Shown here piece by piece: positions 38,440 to 51,086 of a DNA stretch of 64,000 bases (position 1 is the stretch's first letter; every line of letters starts with the position of its first letter). Below the pieces are notes generated by a model. It made no database searches, was not told the DNA's origin, and was given only the letters and a program-made list of their open reading frames with translations. Made by a program: the position numbers and the translations under genes. Source of the stretch: Epiperipatus broadwayi (taxonomy: Eukaryota > Onychophora > Udeonychophora > Euonychophora > Peripatidae); NCBI GenBank assembly GCA_028023455.1, contig JAQFVV010006294.1, forward strand, positions 620,001 through 684,000. The letters are read 5' to 3'.

Positions 38440-38640
38440 TTAAATATTTAATACTTTTTGTAGCATCTATTCTATGCCCATATTTCAAGTAATGAATATA
38501 TAATACAGATTTAGCATCTCTTCTATTAATTGCATTATTATATTCTTTGACTCTATACCTTTAATTGTTTTCAAGTAGACCCAAATTTCACATGTAATTT
38601 TATATACAATTCCTTTTTTGTACCATATATCATCCCTTAA
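38440..38640 (-). pseudogene. PLE GIY-YIG endonuclease, left arm
   Basis: The minus strand carries GIVYKITCEI in the position of the right arm's GIVHKIT-stop, then, after frame disruption, AINRRDAKSVLYIHYLKYGH. Here the GIY-like motif and the Cys codon survive but the middle of the domain (HTGEQL--R-KEH) is damaged. The two arms therefore carry complementary defects. Confidence 0.65.
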
Positions 38641-38936
38641 TTTATAATTACCTATTAATTGATTGAGATTTTTACTATTTGTCCAGCCAATATTTAAATT
38701 CTCCTCAATATAATATGTTACATCTTAATGTATTATAAATCCTAGGATAATATGAAAGTTTAATCCATTTCTTATTTGGTTCATTATTACCATTATCAAT
38801 ATCATTATTATCCTAAAAAATTTTATCTTCCATTATAGATATAATAAAAATTATATTGAGAAGAATATAAATATTGGCTGGTCAAATAGTAAAAATCTCG
38901 ATCAATTAATAGGTAATTATAAGTTAAGGGATGATA

Positions 38937-39241
38937 TACGGTACAAAAAAGGAATTGTACATAAAATTACATGAGAAACTTGCAAAATGATTCACTTTGG
39001 GCATACTGGAGAACAATTAGAAGTAAGAGCCAAAGAACATAATAATGCAATTAATAGAAGAGATGATAAATCTGCATTATATATTCATTACTTGAAATAT
39101 GGGCATAGAATAGATACTACAAAAAGTATTAAATATTTAAATTACATCAAAGATCAAAAAAAAAAAAAAGACAAATATATGAAACATACTATATTAAAAA
39201 TGAATGAAAAATTATATAAGATGATATATATAATTGTATAA
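38937..39241 (+). pseudogene. PLE GIY-YIG endonuclease, right arm
   Basis: The frame from 38942 reads YKKGIVHKIT, a stop, ETCKMIHFGHTGEQLEVRAK, then EHNNAINRRDDKSALYIHYL and KYGHRI. This fits the GIY-YIG fold: GIV-(about 13)-HFG in place of GIY and YIG, the Arg/Lys-rich helix with R-KEH, and the H...GH block. The in-frame TGA lies where the left arm has TGT (Cys). It is a cleavage domain that would nick target DNA for PLE insertion; this copy is inactive unless the stop is read through. Confidence 0.7.
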
Positions 39242-39540
39242 AAAATGCATATAATATTTATTTAATGTACTGTTATGATATAGTCAATTATTTTGTAATT
39301 ACTGAATTTATATACTAGGGTTTTGATTTGTTTTAATTATTTATATTATTGTTTGTTTTAATTCCATTATTGGACACTGGATGGTTTTATGTCTGAAATA
39401 ATTCGTCAACGTTAAATAGATTAGTAACATTTGAAAAGGGCACCAAAGCAGGTGCTGAAAAAGACTTTTAATGTATAAAATTATTATTGGTTATATAGCT
39501 GTTGTAAAGAATTTATTATTTCTTTTCTGATTATTATTTT

Positions 39541-41375
39541 GTGGAAGAGCAGCATAAGGATTTTATTCTTTTCCAATTTTGATATATATTATATAGGGGT
39601 ATGCATAAAAATTTTGATAGATATCTTTATTAAAATGATTTCAGCATAATAAAAAAATGAATGAATTTCTTTGTGAAGAATAAACAACTAATTTGGCAAA
39701 GATAGTTGAAAAAAAGTATGTGCATGTGTGGGTGAGGTAATTGAATCGCTTATATAATTTAATGGCACAGACATGTTATTAAGCGTAATAGCTGGTAGTG
39801 AAGAGACTATTTATATACGGCAGTTAAGGTCATTCATTTAAAACAAATTTCTTTTTCAAATGAATAGTTAGTTATTAATGGACCTCCAGACTTTACCCCA
39901 TATCTATTTGCACCTAACAAGATTAATATTCTGTTTATGTGGTAAATATTATATTTTATAAAATATATAGTAAGAGTTGTTGTTTCTTAAGCAATTTCTT
40001 AATGCTAAAAGTTCATATATTCTGCTGCAATAAAAGCATGAGAATATAAATAAAGAGATAAATTGCATATAGTTTAACAATGATTTCCAGTAAACAATAT
40101 AAATATGAAACGAACATTTGGCTGTGCAACTATAAAAGAAAGCAGATTGAATTATAATGAAAAAAATTTATATTTCAGATACTTGATAATTAATTGACCC
40201 ATTTCCAACCCAAATAATAAAGTTACACATTGGAATTTGTTTGCGAGATTAAAACTTAAAGTGATCCAATCAATCATCTCTAGAAGACTTTCAACAATTT
40301 CTGGATATTTAAAATTTATAATAATCATTTATATTGACTGTTGAGTTTTGAACAGTTTTTTTTTTCAGTTTACAATGAAGATTTCCTTGAGACTAAAATC
40401 CTATATTGTGTTTAGACCATTTCTGAAGTTTTTCAGCTATCATTGGCCTATTTGCGATTGTTGAAATGTATATATTTTAATAAATTTTGAATGGAATGCA
40501 GCTTAGGGATTTGTTAAAAATTCTAAAGCTATAATAAAGTTATTTTTCATGAGCAGTATATATGTTTATTTTTCATAGTTTTATAATATCTGAATAATTA
40601 TGTCTCTAATTCATTTTGTTTTAAATGGGATTATTTATAGTGTAATTTATTAACCAGCCTTAGGAAAAAAATAGAACTTCTTCTTGTAGTTACCTTTAAA
40701 ATTTTCAAGTTTTCAAACACACTCCTAATTTGAAATGAACTAATTGGATGCACAAGTTTACAACAGATATGGATTTCAGAATTAAAAAAAAAATTTAAAT
40801 GTAAAATTGCAGACCTTTAGGAGAATTATGAAATTTGTTTTTCTCCAATTAGAAATTAAATGTCAAAGTTGGCAACATATTGACACACACACTAAGAAAA
40901 TAAAAATCTATAAACTATGTATTATATGGTAAGAAAATAAAAATCTATAAACTATGTATTATATGGATATCGTGGAGAACCTTGAAGACATTTGAAAAAT
41001 TTTATATTACATAAACATCTACAGATTCCTAATTATTGTTGCTCTGCATTCCATATGAGGCATTAAAAAATATAATATAATAGCAATAAGTCTTTATATT
41101 CCAAGATAAATAGCAATGTGTTTTAATTTTCTTTTAGTCAATTTACTTTTGATATAATAAAATAATTTTTAGTCATGGAGAAATTTCCAATTGATTGAAA
41201 ATTCACAAAGTTTTATGTATTATTTAAATTACTTTTTCTGTTTGCTACAATGCAGTTATCTAAAATTTGCATAGATCATTCTAATCAATGCCAAGCAATG
41301 TTAACAATAAAACTCTTTTTTTTTTTTTATTATAAATTTTATTTGCATGCTCTTACTGACTGAAGTATAAAATAT
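39541..41375 (-). other. TIMM23 intron, plain part
   Basis: AT-rich intron. The only feature is a 37-bp tandem duplication at 40893-40966 (TAAGAAAATAAAAATCTATA units). Confidence 0.5.
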
Positions 41376-42386
41376 AAACAGGCAAAACTCTCCAATACAG
41401 TAGTGCCACTCAGTGCCAACCAAAGTAATCAATGGATGCCAGAAGGCTTGTGCATAAAATCCACATCTAGTGCCTACTCATGAAAATAGAATAATACTTT
41501 CAATCTAAGCTCAACAGCTTATATACTCATATGGGTCTGAGCCCAGTTCAGTACCCATACATTTTGGTGTCTTTGACTCTTTAACAACCATAGCCACTAC
41601 TATCCTATTAGGCAGGATTGGTGTTAAACCATTAAACATGATCACTATTTCTTATGCTAGACATAACTTATTAAAACAGGCAAAACTCTCCGTACAGTAG
41701 TGCCACTCAGTGCCAACCAGAGTAATCAATGGATGCCAGAAGGCTTGTGCATAAAATCCCCATCTAGTCCCTGCTCATCCAATATCCCCAGACTAGTTTC
41801 TGGCTTGTGGCCTTGATCAGTGAAGAGCTTTAGATCTGAGAGCACTGATTACTATGGTTAGCACTGAGTGGCACTACTGTATGGAGAGGTTTGCCTGTTT
41901 TAATAAGTTATGTGCTAGCATAAGAAATAGTGATCATGTGATGTTTAGTGGTTTAACATCAATCCTGCCTAAGAGGATAGTGGTGGCTGTTGAAAGAGCC
42001 AAAGACACCAAAATGTATGGATACTGAACTGGGTTCAGACCTATATGACTATATAAGCTATTGGGCTTAGATTGAAAATATTATTGTGTTTACAATTTTA
42101 TTCTCATAGTTTGTAGTTAAGTAGAGATAAAAAGTGGCTGCTGGAGGGTTGCATTAGATCCTAAGATCTAGGTGCAGTGCTCTCAGATCCAAAGCTCTCA
42201 CTGACGAAGGCCACAAGCCAGAAACTAGTCTGAGTAGGCACTAGATGGGGATTTTATGCACAAGCCTTCTGGCATCCATTGATTACTCTGATTAGCACCG
42301 AGTGGCACTACTGCATGGAGAGTTTTGCCTGTTTTAATAACAGTTATGTGCTAATAGTAATCATGTGATGTTTAGTGGTTTAAGTA
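41376..42386. mobile_element. Family A composite palindrome
   Basis: Three copies of the CAGGCAAAACTCTCC...TAGTGCCACTCAGTGC end module are present, in both orientations, at about 41379, 41676 and 41880-41900 (reversed), plus a reversed end at 42295-42335. Around a centre near 41790 the flanks mirror each other: 41485-41690 is the reverse complement of 41885-42080, including GCAGGATTG, GTCTTTG and the TATATAAGC-like promoter motif. The right third (42100-42335) is a further unit with an intact-looking hammerhead core. No protein-coding frame. The outermost flank TAATCATGTGATGTTTAGTG is shared with 36284-36330. Confidence 0.75.
42197..42234 (+). ncRNA. Candidate minimal type I hammerhead ribozyme
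   Basis: In order: CTCA (stem I, 3' strand), CTGACGA at 42201-42207 (consensus CUGANGA), AGGCCACAAGCCA (stem II hairpin, GGC/GCC pairs), GAAAC at 42221-42225, TA loop, GTC at 42228-42230, then TGAG, which pairs perfectly with CTCA. Predicted cleavage follows 42230. Stem III has only two pairs, as in the minimal hammerheads described from PLEs. A weak point is the missing 10.1-11.1 pair at the base of stem II (A opposite A). Inferred from sequence order and pairing only. Confidence 0.55.
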
Positions 42387-42989
42387 TATATATTTATATT
42401 CAATTTCAACAAAAAAAAAAAGTTTTCAAACAAACTAAAAATTTATCTTCAAAAAATTAATTTTCCTTTTTAATGATTAATAAAAAATAATAAAAAAAAA
42501 GATATCAGGTAAATATTAGCTAATAAATATATATTTTACATAGTATAATGACTTAAGAAAACTTTAATTCATCTTTGAGACCTAAAGGAACTGAATAGGA
42601 CAAAATCTTAATGTCCAAATATTTTTATTACTGCAGCTGCTATTATTATATGGTTATTCATATGGTAAATAAAAATGAATAGGTTATACATGAACTTGTA
42701 TCACCTAATGTGGTAAGTTTATTGGTTTCTACATCTAAGTTTAATAGATCAAGAAATATCATGATTGCTCTCAATTGACTGATAGTTCTTTAATGAAAAT
42801 ATCAGTTGAGTTTTCTTGAATGCAGAATAAATGTGTGGTTTTTTTTACATATTTATAAACATGACTGACAAATCTAAATTACGGCCCTTATACTCTAGGG
42901 ATGTAAAGTTGTTAGTCAAGAGAGTGATTGACAATCAAAACTCCTGATTGTGGATCCAGGTTGCCAATTTAAAATAATCTTTATTTAGG
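42387..42989 (-). other. TIMM23 intron, plain part
   Basis: AT-rich; nothing recognised. Confidence 0.4.
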
Positions 42990-45490
42990 TACCTGCATTT
43001 GAAGCTCATTTTTAATGAAAAAAAAATTGCATGAAATAAAAACAGAATTATCTAATGTTAAATGGGACATTGTTGGACTTTCTAAAATAAGAAGAAAAGA
43101 TAAAGAGACAAATAATTTGAAAAGTAGATATCTATTTTATTAGAAGGGCAAAAATATTAAAAACAGAAGTGAAATGAAATACATTATAAATAAAAATGGA
43201 AGAACAATATTATGGAAACTGATGGTATATCAAATAAAATAGCAAGATTAGTTATTCAATTTACTGAATGATACAAAATGTAAATAATTCAGATACATAC
43301 CTCAACAAGTTCTCAATGTAATGATGAAGTAGAGAATTTTTATAGAGATGTCTATTTGGTTTTGATCATACCAAACATTTTAAAATTGTTATGGAAGATT
43401 ATAATGCAAGAATTGAAAAAATATTGAATGAAAAAAATGCTGTGGATAAATTTGGCTAGTAATAAAAATGAATGAGGACACAGGCTTTTAGAATTTGCCA
43501 CAAAAGAAAAAGTGTAAATTATGAATTCTTTATTTGAAAAAAACTGCTAAATATAAATAAATGATGAAGCAACAAAATGAAGATAAAGATACTGAGATTT
43601 GAAATGTATTATAACTATTAGAAAATATATATTTAAAAGTAAAATTTTTAATGGATTAAACACAGAAAACATTATAGATTTGTGAGAATGTAAGATATAT
43701 AATAATGCAAAATTAGAGACAAAAAAAATTATTAAGTAAAGCAGTATTAACAGTTGATATTCATAATCATCAGAAATACTCCAGTGATTATAAAAGAAAA
43801 TTGAATAGCTAAGCACTGTTTTAAATTTGAAGATAATTCAGATTTGACTGAGATCACTAAAAAAATAATTGATACTCTATAAAAACTGTAAGAAACAGAA
43901 ATGATTCAAAAAGCAATAATTTGCCAATAAATTTTCAACTAAGGCAAGATGTTCTATGAAAATATTTTAAAATGATCTAACTTTGTAATATGGTATGAAA
44001 AAGAGTTAATAATGTGATATAAAAATATAACTGTAAATTGGTAAGGAAAGTTATTTTAGCAGTTAGAAGATGAAACTATAAATAAAAAGAGTTCTATAAA
44101 AAAAATTACTTAATAATAATAAACAAAAAACAAAATAAACACAACAATTACTACATCTGCATAGCCAAATATTTAAAATGAAGCCATGAGATACACAATT
44201 AAATTTATGAAGAAGGGAAAGATTTCGGGAAGTAATGGAATTATTATTGATACCTAAAAAAGCAGATAAATAAATATAAAAATTGCTAGCAAAACTGTAC
44301 ATCAAATGTTTAAATGATAACGATATCTATGATAATAATGATAGTTAAGAAAGGTTATAAAATAAATATTATAGGCCTATCAATCTTCAATACAAGATTT
44401 TTACGAAGATAATTACAATTCATCTAAAAAAAAAAATTTAGAATCACACCAAGTTAAATTTTAAAATGCTTTTAGCACAATTGAGAAAAGTTATAGAAAA
44501 TATTAATGAATATGAATTGCCATTATGCTTTAAATTTATAGATTATGAAAAGGCATTTAATTCTAAATGCATTACTATAATAATTAAAGCTTTTGCTTAT
44601 GAAACTATAGACCTGGAACTTTGTCATATTCTGAAGACTGTTTATCAAAATGCAATAGTAGTGATTAGATTGGATGATGATACTAAAAAGAAAGAGCTTG
44701 ATAAGGATAAATTGTATAACAGGGTGATTCCATATCTCTAAAACATTTTACAGTAGTTTTACAAGAAGTATTTTGAGAAATAAAATGTGGAAGCTAAGAG
44801 AATAAAAATATATGAATTTTTTTAAGTCATCTAGATTTTGAAAATGGTGATGTTGGTCTTGAAAATAATATTTCAGAGCTTCAGAAAATTACAAGAATTA
44901 TCAGATGAAAATAAGAAAGTAGAATTAAAAATATATGCTAAAAAAATAAAGTAATATTCAATGAATTTTCTAAAAAAAAAAATAAAGATTGATAATCATG
45001 AATTAGCAGAACAGTTACAAATCCTGAAATTAATCATAGAATTAAACTTGGATGGAATGCGTTTATAGGAAATATTATTAAATGTGTCAAGGCCTATAAA
45101 AAAAAAAAAAAACTTAATAGATGTTTTTAAAACCAAAAGCAATAAAGAGATTTTGACCTCTCAAAAAAGTATGGAGAGATGTATGATAGGGAGTAATAAA
45201 AAGGGATTGGAAACAAAATATAAGGATGAAAGAACAAACCTGGCATCACTGAAAAAATTAAAACCTTGATGTATGATGTAAGCCAGGGCTGGAAATGTGT
45301 TGCTAGAGATGATAATAGATGGACAGTTAAAATCTTAAAACTGAATCCCAAAGGAGAAAAAGAGATCAATTGTTATATGAATGGATGAAATAAAAAACTT
45401 TGATGCTATGGTTTAGAAAAGAGACTATAGATGAGAGACAGTGGATTAAATTCAAAGATAGCTTCACCCTGTGATTGATGGATAAGGGTT
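42990..45490 (+). pseudogene. RTE-type non-LTR retrotransposon, decayed
   Basis: Domains appear in the right order on the plus strand. From 43024 KLHEIKTELSNVKWDIVGLS KIRRK (read without the space) is the start of an APE endonuclease. At 44466-44741 is an RT piece with LPLCFKFIDYEKAFNSKCI, the palm-motif A region typical of the RTE clade. At 45010-45260 come KSMERCMIGSNKK and KDERTNLASL, matching the post-RT QRAMER-MLG block of RTE/BovB-like proteins. From about 45275 ARDDNRWTVKILKLNPKGEK resembles the C-terminal W...P domain. The F/YADD box is unrecognisable and many stops occur. Inactive, in antisense orientation to TIMM23. Confidence 0.65.
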
Positions 45491-47454
45491 GAAAATTAAA
45501 GTGATGTTTTAAAAAAAATTTAAAACCGGTTTTATAAGAAATAAAAATACTAATAAATAAGATTTTTTGTGAATAAATTCATTTATTATAAAAACCAATC
45601 TATAAGATTTTCATTTATTTAGTGAATTAAAAAAAAAAGTATTTGCAAGTGGAGTTATTTTCTGAACTTTATTAAAAAAGTATTAAATTAATTTAATATA
45701 TATATAAAAAAAGATTTTTAGAATTTTTTTCCTTTCTCATCAAGTTTAAACAATATACTTCTGACAAACTATTAGCAAAATTAAATGACAACAAATAGGT
45801 AATATAAATAAAAATCTTTAAATAATCCACTGCAAATCAAAGGTCTCTATAACAGCCACTTGTAGGAAAACAATGAAGATGGCACTATTTGTCATGATTG
45901 CGAATTGATCGGTGATGATGGTTTGAATATTTTTTCGATCTTTTGAAACCCTCTATTTAAGAATAGCCAGCTATCTGAAAGCTTGATGGGAAAAATTAAA
46001 TTCTTACTCTGGTCTGGATATAAAGCCAGATGGTAGGCAAGGCAAGTAAATACTCTACTGTTGCAACACAAGACTTGCTAAAAAATAATAATATATATAC
46101 AATTGTACAATGGTTAGCGATGAAGCCTAATGCAAGAATTTCCCACCATCAATTTATACATACTATTTTGATTTACAATTGATTATTTGCTATTATGATA
46201 TTTAAAAAAAAAAAAAAACTTTTTTTGAAAAGACAATCTTCATTTTTCAAAATTAACAGTCAGTTTGTTAGATTGATGGCATCACAGAATAGTGACTTCA
46301 TTAAAGCTACAATAAAATGGTGATATTCATGCTAAAAATGTAAAGTTTACTCATTATACAATATTATATTTTAATAACAGAATTAATATATGATTAACAT
46401 ACTTTCTTTAATTTTCATCCAATGTCTTTGCAAGACAATCAGTGCTTTCATTTATGCTATATCCAAAGTAAAGATTTGCCTCTTCAACTACATAATCAAA
46501 AAAAAAAAAAAAAATGCCAGTTTGATCCTGCACAATAAATAACCAAAAACACAATTTGATCACGTAATAGAACAAAGTGTATCAATATTTAGTTGTAAAT
46601 TACACATATTAGCTAAATTATATTCATTCAATCAATTTTATGGATTAAAATTCTTATAAATATTATTTTGCATGCAGTAAAAAATACGATTCCAATTGTA
46701 AAATGCAGTTTTCATAATTATACATTATTTTGAGAAAGAAGTAATTTCATGCACTAAAGCAGCTAATAATCAACTTTATATGATCAGAAGCTTAAAATAT
46801 CATTTTTTCCACTTTTAAATCAATAATCATGTAACTTGTTTGTGATTTATTCAAGATAATAACTGCTTTTATCATAAACATAGACTGGTAAAATAAAATA
46901 AAAAGATGAAATCATTTACATACATGATTAAAACTAAGCAATCAATTGAACATTATATTTTTTACCTACATTTTATTTGATTTCATTGCATTTATGTAAA
47001 TTAAAAATATGCAATTAAAAAATAATAATAATAGCGCTACAAACAAAATTCAAAGTCTTATTCGTTAGTAATTACAAAAATAAAAAACTTTAATAATTGA
47101 ACATAAAGTGCACCAAAAATAAGTTTTAAAGCATATATTATGCTAAAAAAATTTTTTTTTAGTTCAAGCTTTATTTTAATTCAAAAATTGTGATACAGAA
47201 AATATTTTGCAACTATATAAGAAGCAAAATTGTAGGTCACCAATGGAAAAATTACAATTTTTTTTCTTTTAAAATTACAGCTATCAAAATATTTTATATT
47301 ATATATTCATTTAATATGCTTAGCAAAATGTTTATTCATTAACTAGCATTTTTTTCAATTTGAGCAAATGATTTTTTTTTAAATTTTGAATTTAAAATGA
47401 TGAATTAATTTTTTTGTCATAATTATGTAAGATGAGGCACTTTGGGAAATCAAT
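45491..47454 (-). other. TIMM23 intron, mostly plain
   Basis: AT-rich. A more complex stretch at 45840-46080 (for example GAAACCCTCTATTTAAGAAT) was not identified. Nothing else recognised. Confidence 0.4.
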
Positions 47455-50400
47455 TGCTCTTATTGAGAGATAAAGATGAATACCATATGTGATGTAATGC
47501 ACTGTGACTTCTCCTTATACGGAGTCAGGAATCTCTCAGCAACTGTGCCCAGAGAAACCTATTAACCACTTTACCTTCCCTTTCCATTCCCCACTTTAAG
47601 TTTCCCCATAATCTGCTCCATCCCATCTCCACAACAAAATCTTTGTCAACTCCATGGCCTTCATATCTAAATCCCCCTTATCTTTTCCCAAATCCAGCAC
47701 AAAAACCAATAACCACTTTCTGTATAATCACTTTATTCATATTTATTCTTCCATAACTTCATTAATTGTATTCTTTCTGCTTCCAAGCATTTACATTGAA
47801 TTAACAGATGCCTAATATTTTCTATGCCTTCCTTACACAACTTGCAGACTAAATCACCCATATTTTTCCATTTATGTGTATATTCCCTTGTTGCTAAAGA
47901 TCCTGATCGAGCCTTAAACAATAAACTACTTTCTTTACTATTATCATAAATTAACTCACATGCAATGTTCCGTTTACTTCTATATATATTTAAACTCTTT
48001 TTCTCTCCATACTAGTTCTCCACCTCTCCAACTCCCTATTCTTGATTAATGCATCTATTCTTCTATCCATTCCTTACCACTATAACACTCAACAATCTTT
48101 CTAACACAATCATCCCATCTTCTGCATACCATATTACCCATCGTGTTGCCTGCCCTTTACTCGTAACACAATTAAATACTATTTTGGCTATTCTTTTAAT
48201 ATCCATAAACTGCAATCTACCAAATATTTTCATTTTGCTTTTTGCATCTCTCATATAAAAACATGACCATCCCATTTTTCCTTGAATTGCCTCCTTTGCT
48301 GTCCACACATCTGCATCTAATGCATGTCTTCCTATTTCCCTTTGTACTTTTTCTAAGTAATCTAATACCCCTTTACTAACACACAATGTATCAGTGCCAT
48401 ATGTTAACCCTGCTACTGCAACTCCCTTCCATACAATTTTAGCTACATCATATTTATTATATGAAAATACTGTTAATTTCTTTATCAATCCCTTTCTTTT
48501 CTTTGCTTCATTTATCAATTTTATCTCCCATTCATCCAAGCAATTTTTCTGATTACGTAATATGATTCCCAAATAACTATATCTATTCACCACACTTAAC
48601 TTTATATCCCCCAATAAAAATTTGTCTCATCTTTCCCCAGTATTAACCATCATTATATTCAATTTTTCTTCACTAAATTTAATCCCTATCTTATTACCCA
48701 CCCTTGCGCATGTCCTCAGCATAACTTCCATATCTTCTCTTCTTTCTGCACACAAAAAGAGAACATCTGCAAAAAAAAGTCCTGACAAAGTATATACTCC
48801 CTTGCCACCTATTAACGGCATCTCTATCCCTCTTCCTAGTCTTTCTATTGCTCACTCCATTTCACTCAAATACAACAAAAACAAAATAGGTGACATAGGG
48901 TATCCTTGACTTAGTCCCATCCCATTTTTAACTTTAACTGATTCTATATCCCCTAATTGATATGCATAATAATTATTTTCATATAATCTCTTAATAATAT
49001 CCACTAAGGCTTCATCCATTCCCAAATTTTCTAAACTTATCCATAATCTATTTCTATTTACTCTATCATATGCCTTCTCTATATCTATAAAACTTATATA
49101 TAACTGTCTACTTGAATTCCTACTCATATCCATAAGTTGTGTAACTACAATCTCCTATATGCCTATCTGACCTAACACCTGCTTGCATTCCCCCCACTAC
49201 ACTATTTTCTTCATCCATTTTGCAACTCTTCCAGCCACCATATATGAAATTTTTTTAAAATAAAATTGATGTTACCGCTATCGGTCTGTAATTGTTTAAC
49301 TTTCTATGATCCTTACCTTTTCTTTTAAATAATCATCTTACTCTTGTATTACTCCAACTACCCAGAAAAACTATTTTCTGTGCCATCTTATTAAACCATG
49401 ATAATAGCTTTAATTTTGCCCTATGTCCTAAATTCATTGCCATCTCTGCTGCCCATCTATCTAAACCTCTTGCTTTTCCACTCTTCGTTCTTCCCTGCCT
49501 CATTCAGTTCATTTTCTGTAAACCTAATATTCCCATTACTATATGCTTTCATATTTTCTATCCCCCTGTCCTTCACATCTAACATCTTATCTATATCCAT
49601 TACATACCTATTCAAGATTCTCTCTAATTCTTCTCTAGAGCAACATTCTATTCCCTCATCATCTAGTAATAATATCTCTCTCTCCCCTACATTTCACCTT
49701 TTAAAGTAATTCCAAAATTTTTTACTCCCATCTCTTCGACTTTTAGTAATATCCTCCAACAATTTACTATTCAATTTCATTCTCTCTCTATAATTATCTA
49801 TTTTAGCTAACTTCTTTTCTAAGTACTTTTCCCATTTAGCATTTATATCTTTTTCACTTTCTTTGTTCTTAATATCACACTTATATTCTCTGCATGCTTT
49901 TTTCCTCTCTTTTACACTTTTACTAACTCTCATTTTTTTATTACTTTTATTCTTCTGAATATTCTTACCTAAAACCCTATTTGCTACTTTTTCAATTTCA
50001 TCACACCAGTCCTTATATTCATCCCCAATCCAACTCTTCCATGGTTTTTTCAACTTGTATTTTATACTCTTCCAATTCATTCTTATCATTCACTCTCCAA
50101 TCCATATCTTTCACTATTTTTTCTACTTTTATTTCTATTCTCCATCACATTACTAACTATTTCGATTACAAAGAAATTATGATCACTATTACATATTCTC
50201 TCTTCATTATCAAACACCTTAATTTTTCATTCTCTCTTTCTCTTATTTCTAGACCATATGTACTGTCCCTCATAAATATTTGATAAATTTCCAATGCTCA
50301 AATTCACTCTCTGACAAAATTTCTTCAAAAGTTGTCCATTCTTATTATCTACATCATCAATTTTTTCAATATGCTCATTCATATCTCCTATAAGCATTAT

Positions 50401-50580
50401 TCTCTTCTCCTTTTCTTTAGAACTCTGTATATCCTTAACTGGGCATTTCATATATGCTACTGTTCCACTACATTATAGTTTGACTATCTCCAGTAGCTAT
50501 ATAAACTATAGCCATCATCCATTCTTGTCTTCCCAACCTTATTTCAAACTACAAAAGCAGCTCTCCACACTACTACCATC
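47455..50580 (-). pseudogene. APE-type non-LTR retrotransposon, near full length, frameshifted
   Basis: On the minus strand from 50580: an endonuclease part with KRIMLIGDMNEHIEKI (the GD-N motif); a lysine-rich linker at 50089-49694; then RT with YRPIAVTS near 49290, YISFIDIEKAYDRVNRNRLW and GLSQGYPMSPILFLLYLSE at 49133-48852. The active-site box at about 48765 is FFADVLFLC, with one Asp of the FADD motif missing. At 48614-48063 follows the thumb and connection region (RYSYLGIIL, LTYGTDTLC). At 47921-47733 is the C-terminal CKLCKEGIENIRHLLIQC, a CCHC zinc knuckle. The GC-richer 3' tail runs to about 47455. Individual open pieces remain long, so it is younger than the other LINE remnants. I cannot assign the clade safely. 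Confidence 0.75.
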
Positions 50581-50998
50581 TAATGTAAGTTTAAGTAATC
50601 AGTGATTATCAACTGCATATAAAATTTCTAACCTTAGTATTTGAATCCCTATTTTCAATTCAGTTTCAGATTTTTGTATTTATCAATGAATCCAGTAGTC
50701 ATTGATATATTTGAATCTAGGACTCATTGATAAAGTTGCAAAGATTGCAGATATATATCTAGCAAAAATCTAAAATTCAAAGAACTCAAGTCAACCTGCT
50801 TGAATAGTTATATAGATTTGAAACCAGTTTAATTAATAGTTATATAGACTGTGAGTTTCTCATTTACTTTAGACATTTTATCCCACTAGTTACAATTAAG
50901 TAAAAACATCCAGAAGAGCTGCTTTTGTTTTATGTTGTTTAAGCTAAATGTATGTGATTTATTGTTATTAATGTATATATATTAAAAGTACTACTTAC
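50581..50998 (-). other. TIMM23 intron beside exon B
   Basis: A moderately complex stretch with internal near-repeats such as TTGAATCCCTA and TTGAATCTAGGACTCATTGA; no identity found. Confidence 0.35.
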
Positions 50999-51086
50999 TG
51001 TGTTCGCCTTACACTTCCTGTTAACCCAGACTGACTAGTTTCTTTTAAACCAGTATATAAACCATTAACTCCTCCAAAAACTGCAC
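50999..51086 (-). CDS. TIMM23: TIMM23 exon B
   Basis: This 88-bp exon continues the split Gly codon and encodes AVFGGVNGLYTGLKETSQSG, then LTGSVRRT and the first two bases of Gln. It covers the end of the first transmembrane helix with its small-residue (Gly/Ala) packing face and the loop after it. The family has G-x-x-x-G-L-x-G-L-K-E-T in the same place. The acceptor ends TTAAG just above 51086 and the donor is CA|GTAAGT, a consensus site. The exon sits about 400 bp below a dead minus-strand LINE (47455-50580), which is therefore in the intron after it. Confidence 0.93.

Larger units (their letters stand above)
37985..39540. mobile_element. Penelope-like palindrome with endonuclease in both arms
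   Basis: Left arm 37985-38715 and right arm 38852-39540 are reverse complements over almost their full length, with an unpaired centre of about 140 bp. Each arm encodes, pointing outward, the end of a PLE: NIGWSNSKNLDQLIGNYKLR, then a GIY-YIG domain, then the 3' end. Each arm also ends in a GCACC/GGTGC hairpin followed by GAAA (about 38060-38082 minus; 39432-39465 plus), placed like stem II and the GAAA of a hammerhead ribozyme. Known: PLEs carry such ribozymes in their terminal repeats and often insert as inverted partial copies. Confidence 0.75.
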
